Shown here piece after piece: positions 1 to 8,932 of a DNA stretch of 25,947 bases. Position numbers and translations under genes: made by a program. This DNA is from CAYVBJ01 sp964517005. GTDB taxonomy: Bacteria; Bacteroidota; Rhodothermia; Balneolales; Balneolaceae. The notes under the pieces were generated by a model. That model was not told the DNA's origin, made no database searches, and saw only the letters and a program-made list of their open reading frames with translations. Numbering within the stretch: the first letter of the stretch is position 1; every line of letters starts with the position of its first letter. The stretch lies in assembly GCA_964517005.1 (NCBI GenBank), contig CAZFAJ010000040.1, forward strand, positions 1 through 25,947. Direction: 5' to 3'.

Positions 1-264
1 ATAACATATAAATATACGTATCGGCTAAATTGTATAACTTCTTCCGATTATAGTTGAAATCGGTTAGGCACACAAATAAAATTTGAAACATTTCCGATAA
101 AAAAATGAAAGGTTAGATAAAGGGATTCAAATAAAATCTCCGGATAAAAATTTTATCGGGAAGGAGCATGAATACTCTCCAATTCATACATGTATACTGG
201 GGCTATCTTTTTTAAAAAAATACACATGTTCCAAAGTTTATCTGTACCTATTTATTTAACAGCT
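1..264. other. AT-rich gene-free left-edge spacer
   Basis: No credible coding region is seen here. It lies downstream of the minus-strand carrier gene that ends at 265. It contains several CCGAT/ATCGG half-sites (around 19, 45, 57, 94 and 155) and a dyad at 140-160. No U-tract-type terminator for the carrier gene was found. Confidence 0.6.
140..160. repeat. 21-bp imperfect dyad
   Basis: GATAAAA (143-149) and TTTTATC (151-157) are perfect inverted copies around a single base. The outer CC/GG also pair, with one mismatch between. The right arm TTTTATCGG is also the exact reverse complement of CCGATAAAA at 94-102. It could be an operator or a weak RNA hairpin; no T-run follows on either strand. 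Its function is unknown. Confidence 0.4.
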
Positions 265-1638
265 TCAGGAATAACCAAACCAGACCGCCGCTGTAAGAGC
301 CAAAGCACAAATAACCAGGAGTTTCAGAATTACGGGATAGATAAAACGGAACCAGCGGTCGTATGATATTCCGGACAAGCCCAGAATTCCCATCAACACC
401 GCATTTGTGGGCACAATCATGTTCATCAATCCGTCACCGAACTGATAAGCCAGAACCGAGATCTGCCGCGACACACCCACAAGATCCCCGATCGGAGCCA
501 TCAACGGCATAGTCACAAAGGCCTGTCCGCTGCCGGAGGGAATGAAAAAGTTTAGGATACTTTGTATAAGAAGCATCCCCACTGCGGCAATTTCGGAACC
601 GGCATAGGATAATGGCGTGGCCAGTGCATGTACAACTGTGTGAAGTACCTGACCATCTTCAAGTATCAAACCGATGCCGCGGGCAAAGCCGATCAGAAGT
701 GCGGTGGTTGTCAGTTCGGCCGCCCCGTTTGCAAATACGGACGCGGTTTTGTTGATCCCGATACCCGAGATGATGCCGGCTGCAATCGTCAGCGCAACAA
801 AGATAGCTCCCAGTTCAACCAGGTACCAGCCGTATTGGTAGATCCCGGCAACCATACATACCAGGACAAGCAGCGTTGCTGCCAGCACACCCGCATGCCT
901 GCGTGTTAAATCCGGTGTTTCGTGCAGGTCGGCAGCCGATGAGGTTTCCACTCCGTAGACCAGGCTTTTTTTCGGATCAATTCTGACCTTGTTTGCATAC
1001 GACCAGACATGATGGAACCCGACAGCCAGCAGCGGCACGGCTAAAATCAGCCGGTATTCAATCCCCGACGTGGGCTGTAAGCCTGCAATATCCTGGGCAA
1101 TGAGAAGCGTAAAGGGATTTGTGATAGCGATGGCATAACCAATACCGTACCCGATCACCATGGTGCCGATTGCTGTCACTGCGTCCATTTTCAGGGCCAC
1201 ACACACAGAGATCAGGATGATTGCAAATGGGATATACTCTTCCGCCATACCGAGTGTTGCCGATGCGGCGGTGAAGGCAAACATGGCTGCAAAGAGAAGT
1301 GCGTACGGCTGGTGACCAAACCTGCGCACCATCTTTCCCAAAAGCGCATCAATCGCACCGGTCTCCCTTACCACTGCCAGAGCTCCGCCGATAATCAATA
1401 TAAAGAAGATAATGCCCTGCGTATCGGCCATGGCCCTGGGTATTACCGTAAACAGAGCCAGCGGCGAAAGCATCTCCTTGCTGTCGGTTTTACTGTAGGA
1501 TCCCGGAACCACCACTTCGATCCCGCTGTCGTTCATTTCCGTTTCAAATTGGCCGGATGGTATGATCCAGGTGAGAATGAGTGCTGCTGCGATCAGTAAA
1601 AAAAGAAGAACAAGAGTGTGAGGTATTTTCAGTTTCAA
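265..1638 (-). CDS. YfcC/DcuC-family anion carrier
   Basis: A 457-residue polytopic inner-membrane protein of the YfcC / C4-dicarboxylate anaerobic carrier family (DcuC superfamily). These are secondary transporters, usually assigned to dicarboxylates or amino acids. The N-terminal helix (about 6-27) ends in IIPSGQFE, followed by a short periplasmic loop and then roughly ten hydrophobic stretches. The internal FFIPSGSGQAFVTMPLMAPI segment is the typical conserved re-entrant/substrate region of this group, and MIVPTNAVLMGIL recurs near the C-terminus. Length is normal for the family. It starts 23 nt after the MscS-type gene, so the two are probably co-transcribed. The substrate cannot be read from the sequence; an arginine/ornithine-type or dicarboxylate carrier are both possible. 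Confidence 0.85.
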   Translation of the reverse strand: MKLKIPHTLVLLFLLIAAALILTWIIPSGQFETEMNDSGIEVVVPGSYSKTDSKEMLSPLALFTVIPRAMADTQGIIFFILIIGGALAVVRETGAIDALLGKMVRRFGHQPYALLFAAMFAFTAASATLGMAEEYIPFAIILISVCVALKMDAVTAIGTMVIGYGIGYAIAITNPFTLLIAQDIAGLQPTSGIEYRLILAVPLLAVGFHHVWSYANKVRIDPKKSLVYGVETSSAADLHETPDLTRRHAGVLAATLLVLVCMVAGIYQYGWYLVELGAIFVALTIAAGIISGIGINKTASVFANGAAELTTTALLIGFARGIGLILEDGQVLHTVVHALATPLSYAGSEIAAVGMLLIQSILNFFIPSGSGQAFVTMPLMAPIGDLVGVSRQISVLAYQFGDGLMNMIVPTNAVLMGILGLSGISYDRWFRFIYPVILKLLVICALALTAAVWFGYS

Positions 1639-1661
1639 AATGCTGCCTGCTTTTGTTTAGG

Positions 1662-2519
1662 TTAGGATTCTTTATCCAGGTAACTGATTGTTCTCTGCGG
1701 AAACGGAATAACGATGCCTTCAGCATCAAATCGTTTTTTGATGGACTCATTCAGATCACACCCCATCACAAACGCCGACGGAGGATCTGCCGCCCAGACC
1801 CAGGCTCTCAAATTTACTGACGATTCAGCAAACATTACCAAACGCACGGTCACCTTCGGAACACAATTTTCTATATCTTCCTGGCTCCGGTTGTCAATGC
1901 AATTCGGATGGGCTTCAGCCTCGTCTTTCATAATTTTTTTTGCAAGATCCAGATCAGAACCATAACTGATACCGAATTCCATAAATTTGCAAATCTTGTC
2001 ATCTTCAAAATTCGAATTAACCAGCACCTCGTTACTGATTATCGAATTTGGTATGATGATTCGCTGATTTTCAAAATTGCGGATAACCGTGTGCCTTAAA
2101 TTGATATCTTCGACAATACCCCGCAGATCATTTCTCACTAAAATTCTGTCATTAATCCTGTAGGGTTTAAACATCACGATAAACAGGCCACTGATCACAT
2201 TTCCGAGTGCCTGCTGGGACGCAAAACCAACTGCAATAGCCAGGATACCCGCACCAGCCAGAGCTGATTGTGCAATATGCTGAAGAAGCGGGATATTCCA
2301 GAATGCAAAACTGAACCCGGACAGATAGATAACCGCAACCAAGGCATGCTGCAAAAATTTATAATTTGTGGGGTCATTGTCGAGTTCCCTCGAGGATCTC
2401 TTTATATATCCTGAAAAAGCCCTCTTTACAATCGTGGCAAGAAGAATAGTACCGGCAATAATTGCCACCACCGTTACTGCCTGCTCAATATTTGAAAAAT
2501 ACTCTATAATTTTTTCCAT
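1662..2519 (-). CDS. Small MscS-family mechanosensitive channel
   Basis: A 285-residue small-conductance mechanosensitive channel protein, predicted in the inner membrane, where this family releases solutes during hypo-osmotic shock. N-terminal helices lie at about 13-33 and 56-76. The pore helix region (about 87-113) has the Gly/Ala-rich pattern GILAIAVGFASQQALGN, followed by the beta-domain segment FKPYRINDRILV. The protein ends in the conserved IPFPQRT motif near the C-terminus. It is about the size of E. coli MscS, so there is no extra sensor domain. It sits 97 nt after the Ig-like lipoprotein gene and 23 nt before the carrier gene on the same strand. Ion selectivity and true gating behaviour are not visible. 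Confidence 0.9.
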   Translation of the reverse strand: MEKIIEYFSNIEQAVTVVAIIAGTILLATIVKRAFSGYIKRSSRELDNDPTNYKFLQHALVAVIYLSGFSFAFWNIPLLQHIAQSALAGAGILAIAVGFASQQALGNVISGLFIVMFKPYRINDRILVRNDLRGIVEDINLRHTVIRNFENQRIIIPNSIISNEVLVNSNFEDDKICKFMEFGISYGSDLDLAKKIMKDEAEAHPNCIDNRSQEDIENCVPKVTVRLVMFAESSVNLRAWVWAADPPSAFVMGCDLNESIKKRFDAEGIVIPFPQRTISYLDKES

Positions 2520-2616
2520 TGCTTCTGTTACAATTGTCTGAAATAATACTTTTGCGAGATAATACTAAAGCTTTAACTTAAATCCGAAACAGAATAGCAT
2601 CTGACCTGCAAACCTG

Positions 2617-4320
2617 CTAATTATCACTCTCACTACTATCAGGGTCCTGTTCAATATCATCCTCCTGCGAATCTTCTAAATCATTTTCCAAAACCCTGAT
2701 TTCCGTATTAAACTCAACATTGATTTCAGACGTGAATCCTTCCCTGACCGGTACCTTTCTCTGAACAAAATATGGTTCGGGAGCACGATATGGGTCAGGG
2801 ATGCCGCTATCCCACATTCCGTTCTCATTCAGATCTCTGAACACGACAACTGTATACTCTAACGCCGGCAGGCCGTCAATTTCAATCTCACGCTCAAAAC
2901 TCCTCGAAACAGTCACATTTTCATCTTTATCACGAATCCGTACTTCATATTTCCCGGTGGTATCTGCATCTTCAACGGCAATTGCAATCTCTCCGAGCTG
3001 ATTGCGCTGCCACACCTTTGGCCGGATATTTTGATGACGCATATCGAACGGATCCCATACCCTGAACTCATAGGAAATACCTGCTTGCCAAACGTCCTCC
3101 GGATAAATGTAGAGCCGGTGTTTATCGACGTTCAGCGAATCCCAGCCGCGTACAGGCCTGTCACCTTCTATCACGATCAATGAATCCGTTACCAGGGGGT
3201 CATCTATGAACTTGTTGTAGGTAATCACGACCGGTTCATCCGGAAATACACCGTCAACCGATTTGCTGCCCAGTAACTTTAAACTGACTGTATCTTCAAC
3301 TGCTGATCCCGGAAACGGCTCAATCTCTGAAAATGCTTCATTGCCGGCTTCATCCCTGATGTTCACCATCTCAACTAAAAAATTCTGATCCGGCGACAGG
3401 CCGCGTTCCGATTGAGCCATCAAAACCAGCGGATCTTCAGGGGGAACAAATATGGGGTAGGCAGTTGTATAGGGATTCATCAGAGAATCGAATAGTTCAA
3501 TTCTGGAGTCATCTTCCCAAAACACCTCTTCATCAAACCTGAGCCTGAGCCGGTCTTCGGTCAGTAAACCCACACCCTCCAGCACCGGGGGCACAGTATC
3601 CAATTCTGCCAGATACATTGTCCCAATGTCGATTTCATCTCCCCTTTTGAGTTCGAACTTCTCTGTATAGAAAGGCTGCGCAGCTTCCCGTTCAGGTTCC
3701 CAGATTCTGTTGTTGTTCCGGTCGGCAACCCAAAGCGGCCTGTAGGTTCCCTCACCCAGAAATGAAAATTCAACCAATCCTGCCGTATCCGTCTCAGCTA
3801 TATAATTTGCGGGTTCATAAATATCCCTCGGGTCACGGATTAAAAAAACTTTAAGTCCGGATTGGGCCGATCCGTCACTGGCAGATCTTACTCTTGCCGT
3901 CACTTTCCCGCGGTCAATGACCGGGCCGGTAGAAAGTGCAAGCTGAAATGGTTTTTCAAGCTTATTGCTTCTTGTATCCGTTAGTTCCGTTCCGATTCTG
4001 ATAATGATGGTGGTGTTATCCGGAAGCCCGGACTCAAACTCTATGGTAGCCTTTTTTCGGCCGTGATTGATATCAACCTGTAGATTCAGATCAGGTTCAA
4101 TACTGAGAGCTCTTTGCAGGGTAGAACGATTAATAAATTTATCGAACTCAATTTCAATTTCATCATCAGAAAAATTGACTGTACCATTATCGGGTGTGGT
4201 TTCAATAATTTTTGGCCCTGTTCTGTCAGGTTCTCCGCCTGTAGGAGAAACAGGTGTGGCACATGAACCAAATAAAATCATGAGTGATAAAAAAAACCCG
4301 GCCCTGACCAAGTGTAGCAT
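2617..4320 (-). CDS. Ig-like (SbsA/Big_5) domain lipoprotein
   Basis: A 567-residue predicted lipoprotein. The signal peptide ends in FGSC, making Cys20 the lipidated residue. A first Ig-like domain of the SbsA/Big_5 type occupies about 31-130 (GPKIIETTPDNG, then a DKFIN strand). A carboxypeptidase-regulatory or Cna-like beta region follows (about 140-220), and a second Big_5-like repeat lies around 350-440 (DEPVVITYNKFIDDP). Near the C-terminus is FRDLNENGMWDSG, matching the NRIWEPE-type motif at about 205, and the protein ends in a strongly acidic tail rich in D, E and S. Proteins of this build are common in Bacteroidota and look like cell-surface or periplasmic structural lipoproteins; the specific role is unknown. 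It is first in a probable three-gene minus-strand run with the channel and carrier genes. Confidence 0.8.
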   Translation of the reverse strand: MLHLVRAGFFLSLMILFGSCATPVSPTGGEPDRTGPKIIETTPDNGTVNFSDDEIEIEFDKFINRSTLQRALSIEPDLNLQVDINHGRKKATIEFESGLPDNTTIIIRIGTELTDTRSNKLEKPFQLALSTGPVIDRGKVTARVRSASDGSAQSGLKVFLIRDPRDIYEPANYIAETDTAGLVEFSFLGEGTYRPLWVADRNNNRIWEPEREAAQPFYTEKFELKRGDEIDIGTMYLAELDTVPPVLEGVGLLTEDRLRLRFDEEVFWEDDSRIELFDSLMNPYTTAYPIFVPPEDPLVLMAQSERGLSPDQNFLVEMVNIRDEAGNEAFSEIEPFPGSAVEDTVSLKLLGSKSVDGVFPDEPVVITYNKFIDDPLVTDSLIVIEGDRPVRGWDSLNVDKHRLYIYPEDVWQAGISYEFRVWDPFDMRHQNIRPKVWQRNQLGEIAIAVEDADTTGKYEVRIRDKDENVTVSRSFEREIEIDGLPALEYTVVVFRDLNENGMWDSGIPDPYRAPEPYFVQRKVPVREGFTSEINVEFNTEIRVLENDLEDSQEDDIEQDPDSSESDN

Positions 4321-4545
4321 ATAAAAACGAATTGAAAATTAGATTTGAATATAAACTTAACTCCGGTGATTCACCAAGAAATTTAAAAATACTCAAGTTG
4401 ATAATTTTTACAATTCAAGCTTTATCTTGGTAAAGTAATTAGCTCCCGAAACGTGAAGACATATATATATGTTTAAGAATAAAGTTATAGGTTCTGTAAA
4501 TATCTGTGAAAAGAAAATATAAATTAATAACAGGAGATACTTTTT
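4321..4545. promoter_or_regulatory. Divergent promoter region, lipoprotein / pncA
   Basis: A 225-bp AT-rich spacer between divergently transcribed genes, so promoters for both must lie here. A weak match to the Bacteroidota minus-7 element (TAnnTTTG) is TATCTTGG near 4427. A 14-bp perfect palindrome ACATATATATATGT lies at 4459-4472. No experimentally recognisable operator is seen. Confidence 0.35.
4532..4537 (+). promoter_or_regulatory. Ribosome binding site of pncA
   Basis: AGGAGA lies 8 nt before the ATG at 4546. This is one of the few clear Shine-Dalgarno sites in the window and supports the chosen start. Confidence 0.75.
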
Positions 4546-5157
4546 ATGAAAGCTTTGCTCATTGTAGATGTTCAAAATGATTTTTGTCCGGGAGGAGCAC
4601 TCGAAGTGCCTGAGGGCGACCGTGTTGTTCCTGTGATCAATTCACTGTTACCCCATTTTGATGCAGTTATTCAAACGCAGGACTGGCATCCGGCCGGCCA
4701 TCACTCATTTGCATCTGCACATAATGGTAAGGAACCGTTTGATTCCATTGAAATGGAATATGGCAACCAGGTTTTATGGCCTGATCATTGTGTTCAGGGA
4801 TCGGAAGGAGCTGCATTCCATCCGGACCTGGAGACTTCAAAAACACAGGTTATTATCCGAAAAGGGTTCCGGAAAGAGATTGATTCATATTCCGCTTTTT
4901 ATGAAAATGACAACAAAACAAAGACCGGGCTTACAGGCTACCTGAAAACCAGGGGTATTGATACACTCTTTGTTACTGGGCTTGCGACTGATTTTTGTGT
5001 GAAGTGGTCAGTTTTAGATGGTATCAAGGATGGGTTTAACCTCCTTGTTGTCGAAGACGCAGTACTTGGTATTGATGTGGATGGTTCTGTGGATACAGCC
5101 TGGAAAGAGATGAAGGAGGCCGGAGCAAAGACTGTAAATAGTGATCAAATTCTGTGA
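4546..5157 (+). CDS. pncA: Nicotinamidase
   Basis: A 203-residue cytoplasmic amidohydrolase of the isochorismatase-like family. It converts nicotinamide to nicotinate and ammonia, the first step of NAD salvage through the Preiss-Handler route. The catalytic triad is visible: Asp8 in VDVQNDFCPGG, Lys106 in IIRKGF, and Cys151 in TGLATDFCV. The metal-binding set is present as Asp46 and His48 in QDWHPAGHHSF, His52, and His81 in WPDHC. Length matches bacterial PncA. A good AGGAGA site precedes the ATG. Its TGA overlaps the GTG start of the next gene, so the FAD oxidoreductase is probably translationally coupled. Residues and context make the assignment strong. Confidence 0.95.
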   Translation: MKALLIVDVQNDFCPGGALEVPEGDRVVPVINSLLPHFDAVIQTQDWHPAGHHSFASAHNGKEPFDSIEMEYGNQVLWPDHCVQGSEGAAFHPDLETSKTQVIIRKGFRKEIDSYSAFYENDNKTKTGLTGYLKTRGIDTLFVTGLATDFCVKWSVLDGIKDGFNLLVVEDAVLGIDVDGSVDTAWKEMKEAGAKTVNSDQIL

Positions 5158-6251
5158 ATACACACTTTGACGCAGCAATACTTGGAGCAGGCATTGCCGG
5201 GCTGTCCGCAGCACGCAGTCTTTCCGGAAATGGATTAAAAGTACTGTTACTGGATAAATCTGATCCCGGCTCCGGTGCATCAGGCGCCCCACTTGCCCTT
5301 TTGAATCCAGCTACCGGGCGCCGGGCAAAAAAAGCATGGGAGGCCGAAGCGTGTATATCTAAAATGACAGATCTTCTCACCAGGTTACAAAATAAAATCA
5401 GTGAACCTCTGTTTGCCCAAAACAGTGTTATAAGACCAGCGATTGTAAAAGATCTTATAAAAGATTTCAGGGAATCCCCAAAAAAATACGACTGGCCGGA
5501 CTCCTGGATTGAGTGGCTGGATAAAGACGACATCAAATCCATTGTTCCGGGTGTTGCCTGCCATGAAGGCGGATTGAGAATTTCACAGGCAGCAACCGTT
5601 CACTTGCCAAATTATATTAAAGCTTCCGTTTCGGACCTGCAAGAAAATGGTACCCGTTTTATCTGGAATACTGATGCCGTCATTACAAAATCTGACAGCG
5701 TTTGGAAAATTAAAGCGGATAAGTATAATATTTCTGCATCATACCTGATACATGCTGCAGGAGAATGTATTACAAATTTTATTGAATGGGATTTTTTGAA
5801 TTTGGATCGTGTAAAAGGACAAACACTGACCGTTCACTTTCACGATGAAATTCCATTTCAGTGTTCGTTATCGGCAATGGGTTATATCGCACATCTTCCC
5901 GATAATCCGAAGGTACTTGTGATTGGCAGTACTTACGAACACGATTTTAATCATCACGATCCGGATCCTGAGGGAAAAGAATACCTGTTGAGAAAGATGA
6001 GGAAAATTCTTCCGGAACTTAGCAGCGATATAGCAAGATATGAGCAGTGGAGCGGCGTTCGAATGAGCGCGTCAAATTATCTGCCGGTGATAGGTGAACA
6101 CCCCCAGATAAAAAACCTGTTTGTGTTTACAGGGTTGGGTTCCAAAGGGTTAATGTACGGACAGCACTGTGCAGATCTTCTTGCCGGCAATATAGCAGAT
6201 AATATTCCGGTTCCGGCTGAATTGTCACCGGAGCGTTTTATAAAAACCTGA
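5154..6251 (+). CDS. FAD-dependent oxidoreductase, MnmC-C/DAO-like
   Basis: A 365-residue flavoprotein of the D-amino-acid-oxidase (DAO) superfamily. The N-terminal Rossmann motif is GAGIAG (11-16), followed by an acidic strand end (LLLDK). The segment GSGASGAPLALLNPATGR resembles the region following the dinucleotide fold in the C-terminal oxidase domain of MnmC, and the C-terminal GVRMSASNYLPVIGEHP plus FTGLGSKGLMYG completes the FAD site. MnmC-C oxidatively removes the carboxymethyl group in tRNA wobble-uridine modification; a glycine-oxidase-like activity is the alternative. No methyltransferase domain is fused. The start is a GTG whose last two bases form part of the pncA stop (GTGA), with no clear Shine-Dalgarno site nearby, which suggests coupling to pncA. 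Confidence 0.75.
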   Translation: MNTHFDAAILGAGIAGLSAARSLSGNGLKVLLLDKSDPGSGASGAPLALLNPATGRRAKKAWEAEACISKMTDLLTRLQNKISEPLFAQNSVIRPAIVKDLIKDFRESPKKYDWPDSWIEWLDKDDIKSIVPGVACHEGGLRISQAATVHLPNYIKASVSDLQENGTRFIWNTDAVITKSDSVWKIKADKYNISASYLIHAAGECITNFIEWDFLNLDRVKGQTLTVHFHDEIPFQCSLSAMGYIAHLPDNPKVLVIGSTYEHDFNHHDPDPEGKEYLLRKMRKILPELSSDIARYEQWSGVRMSASNYLPVIGEHPQIKNLFVFTGLGSKGLMYGQHCADLLAGNIADNIPVPAELSPERFIKT

Positions 6252-6292
6252 CAATTACTACTTCTTCGAAACAGTCAGTCGACAAAATAATA

Positions 6293-8017
6293 TTACAATC
6301 CTGCCGATATCCCGACATGAACTTTTCCGTTGCTCAACTGATCTTCCGTTGAAATGGCATAGGATACTTTCAGAAAGCCGAGAGCTGTCTGAAAAGCAAC
6401 ACCAAAGCCAAATGATTGAATGCTGTCTGTCAGTTCAAACTGATCCGTATCCTCGTTAATTAACTGCGGCCGTTTAAACCGGCCGTAGGATCCAAAACCG
6501 AATATGTATGAATCCGGACTCAGAAGCTGCCTGAATTCAAGATCACTCCAAAGCACACCGGAGGCGCGAAACTGATCTTCCCTGAAGCCACGGATGGATT
6601 CCGTGCCTCCAAACCTGTGCAAATCAGTGATAATAAAAGACGGGCTGTCGATAAAATATCCCTCAAATCCCGGCGTCAGAACCTGTCTGGAGCCAATCTT
6701 AAAATAGACCCTGCCTTCTGTTGTAAGTATGGTTTGAGAAAAATTATCGTCTTTGGTTTCATCAAGCCGGTCATCAGTTATAAATCTCCGCCCGCTTTCG
6801 AGCAGTGCCCGGAATTGATATCCGGTCGTTGGTACCAGCAGGCGGTCCACATTGCGCAACCGAAAACCAAAACCGAGAAATGTTGCACGAGAGTCAAGAT
6901 TTACTGCCTCCCGGCGTACCTGGTTACTTACAGATGACGTTTCTGCCCTGATGCTTCCAAGAAGCTCAAATCCCGGGAGGATCATAAAACCTGTCTCAAA
7001 GCGAAAGTTGCGTTCCAGGTAAGCTGAATCCTGTTGAGTAAAATGCAGCGAAGCGCTTGCCCTGAGTGGTAATCCGGCAATGAACTGTTGTTCACCTTCA
7101 ATAAACAGTTTGGTAACCAGTGGCCTTAATTGCTCAAATTTGATCTGAAGATTAGTCCCGTCTGTAATCATATTGCGAAGCCTGAGATCAGCATTACCGA
7201 CAATCTGAGCAGTTCCGTCTTCATCCGGAACAAACCCTATGATCCCGTCAAAGAAATTGAGTTGTTGCTCTTCCACCCTGAACCGTAAAAAAGCTTTTTC
7301 ATCCTGAAATACCAGGTCTGCTTCCTCTGCGGATACCAGTAAATCCGAATTCAACAGATTCTGGCGGGCCCGTTCCATCAGCCGGGGTGTAATCGCTGAT
7401 CCATTTGAAACCCTTGCAACTTTCTCGAGAAACAGAGGATCGTTTCGTTCGGCACCGGTGAAAAGAATTCCGGACAGGCTATACCGCTCACCTGCTGTTA
7501 TTTCAATGTCAAGATTCACACTGCAGGATGACTCTCTTATCTTAACCTTTGTGACCTCAATACCGGCCAGCAGATATCCCCTCTCTTCAAATTGCTTCAG
7601 CTTTTGGCTGATATACTCCTCAACATTTTCTTTCGTAAAAAACTGGCCTTCTATCTCCGTTTCATACAATGGATCTGAAAAATTCAGTGTATCAGGATGA
7701 ACAATCTCCTGAACAGATTCTACCAAGTAGCGGCAGCCACTATTTACATGCCACTTCTCACTTGTTGTACCCGTAACAACTGAATCAATCCGGGCATCAA
7801 GCCATGCATTTTCAGAAAACCATGAAATAATTTCAGCGGTGGCATCCGCTCTGCTCTTCTCCTGCACGGATAGCTCAAGAAAGCGGGGAATTTCTATCTC
7901 GTGTTCCGGTGATTTCGAAAAAAGAATTTCAGCTTTCAGCTGTGCTTTGCTGCACACAGGAAGGGCTGCAAAAAAACCGGACAGAGTAATAAGAAACAGC
8001 CGGCTCATCCACTTCAT
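6293..8017 (-). CDS. BamA/TamA-like Omp85 outer-membrane protein
   Basis: A 574-residue Omp85-superfamily protein. A signal peptide (about 1-25, ending CSKA before Gln) leads into POTRA-like repeats (about 80-245), and a 16-strand-type barrel follows (about 255-574). The hallmark lumen-loop motif is present as FGGTESIRGFRED, with RGF at 476-478. Omp85 proteins insert or translocate proteins or lipids at the outer membrane. It is shorter than BamA (about 800 residues, five POTRA) and closer to short Bacteroidota Omp85/TamA paralogs, so it is probably not the essential BamA. It begins 7 nt after the speE stop, so it is likely to be the last gene of the polyamine operon. The last residue is Leu rather than the usual aromatic. 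Confidence 0.85.
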   Translation of the reverse strand: MKWMSRLFLITLSGFFAALPVCSKAQLKAEILFSKSPEHEIEIPRFLELSVQEKSRADATAEIISWFSENAWLDARIDSVVTGTTSEKWHVNSGCRYLVESVQEIVHPDTLNFSDPLYETEIEGQFFTKENVEEYISQKLKQFEERGYLLAGIEVTKVKIRESSCSVNLDIEITAGERYSLSGILFTGAERNDPLFLEKVARVSNGSAITPRLMERARQNLLNSDLLVSAEEADLVFQDEKAFLRFRVEEQQLNFFDGIIGFVPDEDGTAQIVGNADLRLRNMITDGTNLQIKFEQLRPLVTKLFIEGEQQFIAGLPLRASASLHFTQQDSAYLERNFRFETGFMILPGFELLGSIRAETSSVSNQVRREAVNLDSRATFLGFGFRLRNVDRLLVPTTGYQFRALLESGRRFITDDRLDETKDDNFSQTILTTEGRVYFKIGSRQVLTPGFEGYFIDSPSFIITDLHRFGGTESIRGFREDQFRASGVLWSDLEFRQLLSPDSYIFGFGSYGRFKRPQLINEDTDQFELTDSIQSFGFGVAFQTALGFLKVSYAISTEDQLSNGKVHVGISAGL

Positions 8018-8024
8018 ATTGATT

Positions 8025-8870
8025 TTATCTTACAATTTCTTTTACAAAATTTGGCAATGCGAATGATGCATAATGAATTTCAGAGTTATAATAACGCAGG
8101 TTGTCGGCGAATGTTGAATTTTTTATTCTCTCTTCAACAGAACTGTCAGCCGCTTCATATTTTTTTGATGCAAAAGCCATCGACCACATTCCTGCCGGAT
8201 AGAGCGGGATAAAACAGAGATACATTGACGAGACCGGAAACAGCTCTTTTAAGTTCCCAAAAACTGCCTGAATGCCCGGATGATAGGATGTAACCCAGGG
8301 GCTTTCCGTTTGCGATGCCAGTATTCCCTGATCACTGAGTGCCTCAAAACAGGATTGGTAAAACTCTTTCTTAAACAGGCCTTCGGCAGGTCCCACAGGA
8401 TCGGAACCGTCAATAATAATAACATCGTACGGTTCGCTTACATCTTTCACAAATGCGATGCCATCTTCAAAAAGAAGGTTAAGTTTCGGGTTATCGAAAT
8501 CACCCACACCCTGAAAATGTAACCGGGATGCTTCTACTACATTCCTGTCAATTTCAACTAAATCCACATGCTGAACCGGCGGATGTTTCATAACCTCTCT
8601 TGCTGTTCCTCCATCGCCGCCGCCAATAATTAAAACCCGGTTCGGATTTGGATGACTGAACAGTGCTGTATGGGCAATCATTTCGTGATACACAAATTCA
8701 TCTTTTTCCGATAGCATCACCATACCGTCAATGGTCATCAGGTTACCCCAGGTATCCGTCTCATATACTTCGGTCAGCTGATATTTCGACTGTTTTGAAT
8801 AGAGAAGTTTGTTGAGCCCGATGGTCAGGCCTGTGCGTTTATGATAAAACTCATTGTACTGTAGAGACAT
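8025..8870 (-). CDS. speE: Polyamine aminopropyltransferase (spermidine synthase)
   Basis: A 281-residue cytoplasmic aminopropyltransferase that moves the aminopropyl group of decarboxylated SAM onto a diamine. The SAM-binding motif GGGDGGTAREV (83-93), the acidic pair in LVEID (105-109), YHEM (62-65), and the catalytic DGSDPVGPA (154-162) are all present. QTESPW (187-192) matches the family QSPW-like region. Length is usual for bacterial SpeE. It follows speD and pdaD on the same strand, which ties it to arginine-derived agmatine. The acceptor may be putrescine (spermidine) or agmatine (N1-aminopropylagmatine, as in Thermus); the sequence alone does not decide. The gap from pdaD is 163 nt and contains a hairpin and a possible leader ORF. 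Confidence 0.93.
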   Translation of the reverse strand: MSLQYNEFYHKRTGLTIGLNKLLYSKQSKYQLTEVYETDTWGNLMTIDGMVMLSEKDEFVYHEMIAHTALFSHPNPNRVLIIGGGDGGTAREVMKHPPVQHVDLVEIDRNVVEASRLHFQGVGDFDNPKLNLLFEDGIAFVKDVSEPYDVIIIDGSDPVGPAEGLFKKEFYQSCFEALSDQGILASQTESPWVTSYHPGIQAVFGNLKELFPVSSMYLCFIPLYPAGMWSMAFASKKYEAADSSVEERIKNSTFADNLRYYNSEIHYASFALPNFVKEIVR

Positions 8871-8932
8871 GAAATACTTTACTTAGAAATTATTGAATGA
8901 ATCCTGAATCTATTGGAAAGCGGATCAACCGG

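Noticed and set aside
168..215. 15-codon frame with AGGAG just before its ATG
   Set aside because: The AGGAG is only 1 nt from the ATG, too close to work, and the frame is too short to support.
5036..5542. 168-codon antisense frame over pncA and the oxidoreductase start
   Set aside because: It lies opposite two well-supported genes, has low-complexity Ser/Arg/Pro composition and no recognisable domain; it is a coding-strand shadow.
6252..6292. Possible bidirectional terminator between the convergent oxidoreductase and Omp85 genes
   Set aside because: No stem followed by a T-run is present in these 41 bases.
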